Below, piece by piece: positions 1 to 7,233 of a DNA stretch of 7,233 bases (position 1 is the stretch's first letter; every line of letters begins with the position of its first letter). This DNA is from Thermus sp. JCM 17653 (GTDB taxonomy: Bacteria > Deinococcota > Deinococci > Deinococcales > Thermaceae). Made by a program: the position numbers and the translations under genes. The stretch covers positions 1-7,233 of the forward strand of contig BBBN01000075.1 of assembly GCA_001311585.1 (NCBI GenBank), written 5' to 3'. Below the pieces are notes generated by a model. It had not been told where the DNA came from. It worked only from the letters and a program-made list of their open reading frames with translations, and did not search any database.

Positions 1-644
1 CCCCACCTTTTCCCCGGCCCGGAGGACGGCGATGCGGTCGGCGATGGCCAGGACCTCGTCCAGCTTGTGGCTGATGAAGAGGATGGCGAGGCCCCTCTCC
101 TTGAGCCGCCGCACCTCCTGGAAGAGGTCCTCGGCTTCCTTGGGGGTAAGGACGCTGGTGGGCTCGTCCAGGATGAGCACCCTGGGCCGGGCAAGGAGGG
201 CCCGGAGGAGCTCCACCCGTTGCTTCTCCCCGGCGGAGAGGCGGTGGACGGGGGCCTTTAGGTCCACCCCCAGGGGGTGGTCCTGGAGGAGGGCTTGAAG
301 CCTCCGGAGAAGGGACCGGCGGGAGAAGAAGGAGGGGAGCTCCAGGCCCAAGGCCAGGTTCTCCGCCACCGAGTGGGCCTCTATGAGCTCGGGGTGCTGG
401 GGCACCAGGCGATGCCAAGCCGCTGGGCCGCCTTGGGGGAGGGGATGACCACCTCCTGGCCCTCCAGGAGGATGCGCCCCTCGTCGGGGGCGTAAAGGCC
501 GTAAAGGAGGCTCACCAAGGTGGTCTTCCCCGCCCCGTTTTCCCCCAGGAGGGCCAGGACCTCTCCCCTTTTCACCTCGAGGCTCACCCCGCGGTTGGCC
601 ACCACGGGACCAAAGCGTTTGGTGATGTTCTCCAACCTCAGCAT
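1..644 (-). CDS. ABC transporter ATP-binding protein, BMP-linked simple sugar/nucleoside type (3' end outside window; one frame break)
   Basis: Cytoplasmic ATPase of an importer; only the first nucleotide-binding domain (about 214 residues) is visible. Relatives usually carry two such domains in about 500 residues, so over half the gene lies beyond position 1. Seen after correction: Walker A GENGAGKTT (residues 34-42), Q-loop Gln83, signature LSAGEKQ (136-142), Walker B LILDEPTSVLTP, and an H-loop in FISHKLDEV. The LSAGEKQRVE signature followed by DEPTSVLTP is typical of the RbsA/YufO-like group that pairs with BMP-family lipoproteins importing nucleosides or simple sugars; substrate is inferred only from this. 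The frame breaks at 407/408, where GCC-TGG-TGC replaces an expected GCC-NTG-GTG; one lost base, probably the T of a Met codon, restores reading to the window edge. The ATG at 642-644 is chosen because family-typical sequence starts there; no convincing Shine-Dalgarno precedes it. A candidate extended -10 lies about 30 bp upstream. Confidence 0.85.
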
Positions 645-669
645 GGGAAGGCCCGTAGGCCCGGCCCTG

Positions 670-678
670 AGGATACCA
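670..678 (-). promoter_or_regulatory. Candidate extended -10 promoter for the minus-strand ABC ATPase gene
   Basis: On the minus strand the sequence reads TGGTATCCT, an extended -10 (TGn followed by TATCCT). It predicts a transcript start near 663 and a leader of about 20 nt before the ATG at 644. I see no good -35 element. It mirrors the plus-strand element at 702-712. Assigned by motif only. Confidence 0.35.
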
Positions 679-707
679 CGGGAGGGAAACCGCCCCACGG
701 CTGGTAT
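673..707. repeat. Inverted repeat ATACCA / TGGTAT between divergent genes
   Basis: ATACCA (673-678) and TGGTAT (702-707) are exact inverted copies separated by 23 bp. They coincide with the two opposing extended -10 elements. A direct repeat CCACGG also occurs at 676-681 and 695-700, 19 bp apart start to start. The symmetry may simply come from two similar promoters back to back, or may be an operator for a regulator of the flanking transporter genes. The sequence does not decide between these. Confidence 0.4.
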
Positions 708-712
708 ACAAT
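702..712 (+). promoter_or_regulatory. Candidate extended -10 promoter for the malK-udk-DUF5693-csaB operon
   Basis: TGGTATACAAT contains an extended -10 (TGg then TATACA) and, shifted by two bases, TACAAT, which matches TATAAT at five of six positions. A start near 719 would give about 50 nt of leader before the malK ATG at 770. No recognisable -35 lies at the usual distance, which is tolerable for an extended -10. It is the most A+T-rich spot in the 125-bp divergent region. Confidence 0.45.
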
Positions 713-769
713 GCTCCCAAGCCCCCGATGGGTCCGAAGCGGCTCAAAGCGCGGGGCGAGGAGGTAGCC

Positions 770-4215
<3,446 letters not shown>

Positions 4216-4228
4216 GGAGGCTACGGGC

Positions 4229-5220
4229 ATGGTGGTTGGGGTAGCGGGGTACTACGGGTTCAGAAACGCCGGGGACGAGGCCATCCTGGAAGCCATCGCC
4301 CGGGAACTCAAAGCGCGGGGGCACCAGGTGGTGGCCCTCTCCGGGGACCCCCGGCGCACCCGGGAGGAGCATGACCTTAAGGCCTTCCACCGCCTCAATC
4401 CCCTGGCCCTTCTGGGAGCCGACCTCTGGCTTTTGGGGGGCGGGGGGCTTTTGCAGGACGCCACCAGCGCCCTGAGCCTCACCTACTACCTCTCCGTACT
4501 GCGCCTCGCCCGCCTCTTCAAGAAGCGGGTCGTGGTGTTCAACCAGTCCCTGGGACCCCTTTCCCCCTCCGGGGAGAAGCGGGTGCAAAGGGCCCTAAAG
4601 GGCGTGCCGGTGATCCTCAGGGACCAGGACTCCCTGGAGTACGCCCGGCGTCTGGGGATCCCCGCCGAGCTTGGGGCCGACCCCGCCCTTCTCCTCACCC
4701 CACCCCCCGTGCAGCGGAGGAAGACCTGGTCCTGGTCATCCCGCGGGCGGGGGTGAGCCGGGAGGCCCTGCAAAACCTGTACATCACCGCCAACCACCTC
4801 TTCCACGAGGGGAAGCAGGTCCTCGTCCTCCTCCTGCAGCCGGGCTACGACGAGGAGGTCCTGGAAAGCTTCCCCCACCACCGGGTGGAGAAGACCTCGG
4901 ACCCCAGGCGGGTCCTCTACCTGGCGGCCCAGGCGGGGTACGTGATCTCCATGCGCCTACACGGCCTCATCCTGGCGGCGGCCGCCGGCACCCCCTTCGC
5001 CGCCCTCTCCTACGATCCCAAGGTGGCCGCCTTTGCCAAGGAAACCGGGGCCTACTACCAGGAGCTCCCCGGAGACCCCATCAAGCTCTCCAAGGCGGCC
5101 ATGTACGGCCGCTTCCCCGACTGGGAAAAGGTGGAAGCCCTCAAGGAGCGTGCGCGGCGGAGCTTTGACCTGGCTTTGGGGGAGGCCATCCCCGTCAAGC
5201 GCCCCCACGGACGCGGCTGA
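4229..5220 (+). CDS. csaB: Polysaccharide pyruvyl transferase CsaB (one frame break)
   Basis: Transfers pyruvate from phosphoenolpyruvate as a ketal onto a sugar of the secondary cell-wall polymer; SLH-domain S-layer proteins bind the pyruvylated polymer. Corrected length is 330 residues, normal for CsaB. Seen: N-terminal GYYGFRNAGDEAIL (7-20), glycine loop LLGGGGLLQDATS (68-80), FNQSLGPL, VILRDQDS with Arg131, MRLHGLI with His245 and SYDPK with Lys265. The Arg, His and Lys match residues I recall as functionally important in Paenibacillus alvei CsaB, and the His-Lys spacing of 20 agrees. The frame breaks near 4716: CAG-CGG-AGG should be CAG-CGN-GAG-GAA, one base lost, probably from a G run. 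The ATG at 4229 follows AAGGAGG at 4214-4220 with eight bases between; that Shine-Dalgarno overlaps the preceding TAA. The 3' end overlaps the convergent gene by 26 bp. Confidence 0.93.
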
Positions 5221-6251
5221 GGCGCTCCAGAACCCCTTCGGCGAAAGCCTTAAGTCCTTCAGGGCCTCCTCCACCTCCTGCCTCAGGAGGAACTCCCCTG
5301 GGGAAAGCCTTTTTAGGAGGAGGAAGGGAGGCTGGGCGAAAAGCTCCACCCCCTGGCGCACCACCTCGGGGATGAGGCCTTCCTCCAAGGCCTCGGCCTC
5401 GAGGTCCGAGAGCAAAAACACCTCCCCAAGCGCTTGCGGGCCAGAAGGAAGAGGAGGGCAGCCAGGGCACCCCGCTCGGAAAGCTCGGCCACCAGGCGGT
5501 CTTCCAAGGCCTCCACCGCCTCCAGGTCCACCCGGCCCTGGCGGAGGAGGTCCTCCAGGTCCAAAGCCGAGAGGGGGAAGCGCCCTTTGAGGCGCACCAG
5601 GCGGTTCACCGCCTCCGGGGAGAGGTGGGCGATTCCCCGGGGCACCGCCTCCTTCTCGGACTCCGGGGCCAAAAGGGCCACGTGTGCCCCCTGGGCGCGG
5701 TAGGGCTTGAGGTCCTCCGCCTTCCCCTCCCCCAGGCGGAGAAGGGCCAGCACCACCTGCCGCCGCCCCAGGGGAGCCTTGTAGAGCCAGGGGGGGCCTC
5801 CCTCCAGGAGAAAGCCCAACCGCCTTAGGTCCTCGGTGACGCCCGGGGGCTCCAGGGCCTGGGGCTCGTGGGGGAAAAGCACCTCCTTGGGGTAGGGGGT
5901 AACCCGGACCCGGCGCTTCTCCCCCTTCGGGACCTCCTCCTTCGCCTCCTTGGGGTCCTCCCGCGGCTTCTCCAGGCGGGGGAGGGAACGGGGGAGGGCC
6001 TTGAGTTCCACCTCCTCGCCCCGGAAGTGCAGGAGGATCACCTCGTTCACCGCCAGGCGGCGCTTGGCGTAGTAGGGCCCGAGGCCCGTAAGGAGGCCCC
6101 CCTTCCAGTCCACCTTCACCTCGTAAACCTCCCCGTCCTCGTCCACAAAGCGCACGCGCTCCTTGCCCAGAAGGCGCTGGCGCAAGGAGGCGGTGAGGGC
6201 CATGGTACCCGATTGAATACAGGCGCTGGTCAAAACGTAGCGGGCGGTCAT
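5195..6251 (-). CDS. Uncharacterised protein with possible B3-like N-terminal domain (two frame breaks)
   Basis: I do not recognise a named family. Corrected length is 352 residues. The protein starts MTARYVLTSACIQSGT. Residues about 30-88 form a beta-rich block, VRFVDEDGEVYEVKVDW then LLTGLGPYYAKRRLAVNEVILLHF, whose spacing resembles B3-type DNA-binding pseudobarrels (strand, G-x-F/Y turn, N-x-L, strand); this is pattern recognition only. A charged linker follows at about 89-115 (Lys/Glu/Pro rich), then an alpha/beta region with RRQVVLALLRLGEGKAEDL and AHVALLAPESEKE, and a Leu-rich helical tail. Break one: in the C run 5424-5427, LGRCFCS should be LGEVFLLSDLEAEALEEG. Break two: near 5254-5258, one base lost, after which the frame ends as AFAEGVLERLSRVRGGA with TGA at 5195-5197. 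ATG at 6251 is preceded by GGGAGGT and lies one base after the exonuclease stop, so the two are probably translated from one transcript. The 3' end overlaps csaB. Confidence 0.75.
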
Positions 6252-6252
6252 A

Positions 6253-6996
6253 CTACCTCCCTAGCTCTACCAGGGAACGGGGACTCCCTGAAGTGAGCAT
6301 ATAATACACCTCGTAAACCAAGGCAAGGGTCCTTTCCACATCGGCTAAAGCCCGGTGCTCCCTCCTGGGAGGAAGCTCCAGGGCCTCCGAAAGGGCATCT
6401 AGGCCGTAGCGGCGAAGCCCCCGAAGGGCCCTTTTGGCCAGGCGGATGGAGTCCACCACCGGGTTCTCCAGCTCCAACCCCATGCCCTCCAAGGCCGGGC
6501 GCAAGAAGGAGAGGTCAAAGGAAGCGTTGTGGATGACCAGGGTGGCCCCTCGCAAAAGGGGGTAGGCCTTGGCCAAGACCTCCTCTAAGGGCGGGGCCTT
6601 TTCCAGCTCAAAGGCCCGGATCCCGGTGAGGTTTTGGATGAAGGGGCTCGGCGGGCGGGAGGGGCGCACCAAGCTCTGGAAAGCCTGGCGCCTCTTCCCC
6701 TCCAGCCGCACCAGGGCGAGCTCGATGATCTCGCTCATCCCCGGAGCCAGGCCGGTGGTCTCCAGGTCCAGAAGGACCACCGGCTCCTCCGGGTGGGGAA
6801 AGGGATAGCGCCACTCCCATAGCCCCACCTCCTCCCCGGGGATGAAGCGCCCGTCCAATAGAGGCCGCACCACCGGGGCCACGGGGCCCCGAAGCCCCAA
6901 GGCCTCCCCCAAGAGGGGGAGGGGAAGGGGCTTTCCCTCGGCCCTAAGGCGCCGGGCAAGGCGGGTGGCGAGGCGGAGGCGAAGAGCGGGGTCCAT
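6253..6996 (-). CDS. dnaQ: DnaQ-type DEDDh 3'-5' exonuclease (DNA polymerase III epsilon-like)
   Basis: The only gene in the window with no frame break; 247 residues. The exonuclease domain runs from about residue 72 to the end. Exo I is LLDLETTGL with Asp77 and Glu79, Exo II is [10 protein letters not shown] with Asp161, and Exo III is [10 protein letters not shown] with His214 and Asp219, so all five DEDDh residues are present and activity on single-stranded or mispaired 3' ends is expected. The QNLTGI motif (121-126) is also typical of epsilon proteins. Residues 1-70 form an extra basic N-terminal region resembling a small winged helix (PLLGEALGL through [14 protein letters not shown]). 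Whether it is the replicative proofreader is uncertain, because Thermus DnaE carries its own PHP-domain exonuclease; a repair nuclease is possible. ATG at 6996 follows a purine run (AGGGGGAAGGG) and lies nine bases after the gatA-like stop. Its own stop is one base before the next ATG. The symbol dnaQ denotes family membership, not proven orthology. Confidence 0.9.
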   Translation of the reverse strand: MDPALRLRLATRLARRLRAEGKPLPLPLLGEALGLRGPVAPVVRPLLDGRFIPGEEVGLWEWRYPFPHPEEPVVLLDLETTGLAPGMSEIIELALVRLEGKRRQAFQSLVRPSRPPSPFIQNLTGIRAFELEKAPPLEEVLAKAYPLLRGATLVIHNASFDLSFLRPALEGMGLELENPVVDSIRLAKRALRGLRRYGLDALSEALELPPRREHRALADVERTLALVYEVYYMLTSGSPRSLVELGR

Positions 6997-7005
6997 CCCT
7001 TCCCC

Positions 7006-7233
7006 CTAGAGGGCCTCTCCCAAGGCGTGCGCAGGAAGGCGCGGCCCGTGGCCTCCTCAAAAGCCAGGGCCGCCCGCAAGAGGCGCTCGTCCCCGCCCCA
7101 GGGACCCAGGAGCTGGAGCCCCACCGGCAGGTGGCCCTCAAACCCCGCAGGAAAGGAAAGGGCGGGCAGGCCCGTGAGGTTGGCCCCCACGGTGTAGAGG
7201 TCCTCCCGGTACATGGAAAGGGGGTCGCGCCGG
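7006..7233 (-). CDS. gatA: Amidase family protein, probably Glu-tRNA(Gln)/Asp-tRNA(Asn) amidotransferase subunit A, C-terminal end (one frame break)
   Basis: Only the last 75 or so residues lie in the window; the 5' part is beyond 7233. Seen: [31 protein letters not shown] and [29 protein letters not shown], which is the standard C-terminal signature of GatA and related amidase-signature enzymes. GatA, with GatB and GatC, converts mis-acylated Glu-tRNA(Gln) or Asp-tRNA(Asn) to the amide form. The Ser-Ser-Lys catalytic triad is upstream and cannot be checked, so another amidase remains possible. The frame breaks near 7024: ACG-CCT-TGG-GAG should be ACG-CCN-TTG-GGA-GAG, one base lost, giving the end FLRTPLGEAL and a TAG at 7006-7008. 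Without the correction the frame would run on into the exonuclease gene. It appears to be upstream in the same transcript as the exonuclease and the unknown gene. Confidence 0.82.

Noticed and set aside
728..769. Earlier in-frame ATG for malK adding 14 residues.
   Set aside because: The strong AGGAGGT at 759-765 fits the ATG at 770, and the extra residues do not look like the family N-terminus.
4753..5220. Apparent independent gene starting at a GTG within csaB.
   Set aside because: It is the C-terminal half of CsaB (His245 and Lys265 motifs) displaced by the one-base loss near 4716; no separate ribosome-binding site is needed.
4957..5421. Long minus-strand open frame running from the unknown gene back across csaB.
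   Set aside because: The part opposite csaB is an antisense shadow typical of G+C-rich DNA; the sensible C-terminus ends at 5195 after one base is restored.

Overview
The window looks like chromosomal DNA from a Thermus species. Base composition is very G+C rich (about two thirds by eye), third codon positions are almost always G or C, and genes are packed with overlaps or gaps of a few bases. The MalK-type ATPase, cytidine/uridine kinase and CsaB proteins read like Thermus thermophilus proteins as I remember them. I see no mobile element, tRNA, rRNA or CRISPR array, and no gene-free stretch over about 130 bases.

Layout. (1) Positions 1-644, minus strand: the start of an ABC-transporter ATPase of the BMP-linked simple-sugar/nucleoside type, cut by the window edge. 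(2) Positions 645-769: a short divergent control region with two back-to-back extended -10 elements forming an inverted repeat. (3) Positions 770-5220, plus strand: a probable four-gene operon of malK-type sugar ABC ATPase, udk (its Tyr93 predicts a cytidine-preferring kinase), a DUF5693-like membrane protein, and csaB (polysaccharide pyruvyl transferase). (4) Positions 5195-7233, minus strand, convergent and overlapping csaB by 26 bp: gatA-like amidase C-terminus, a DnaQ-type DEDDh exonuclease, and an unrecognised protein whose N-terminal region resembles a B3-type DNA-binding fold, transcribed in that order.

The main technical point is that seven of the eight genes are interrupted by apparent single-base errors. 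I count 13 frame breaks: eleven behave as one-base deletions and two as a net +1 (one inserted base, or two lost). On both sides of each break the protein continues in family-typical sequence, and the five complete broken genes all become whole numbers of codons after correction. This is best explained by sequencing or assembly error, not gene decay. I therefore annotate whole genes across the breaks and give each break position.

Biologically, the plus-strand operon mixes sugar-uptake energisation, pyrimidine-nucleoside salvage and cell-wall polymer pyruvylation, which in Thermus anchors the SLH-domain S-layer protein. The DUF5693-like and csaB genes are the pair most likely to work together. 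The most open question is the unknown protein joined by a 1-nt gap to the DEDDh exonuclease gene.
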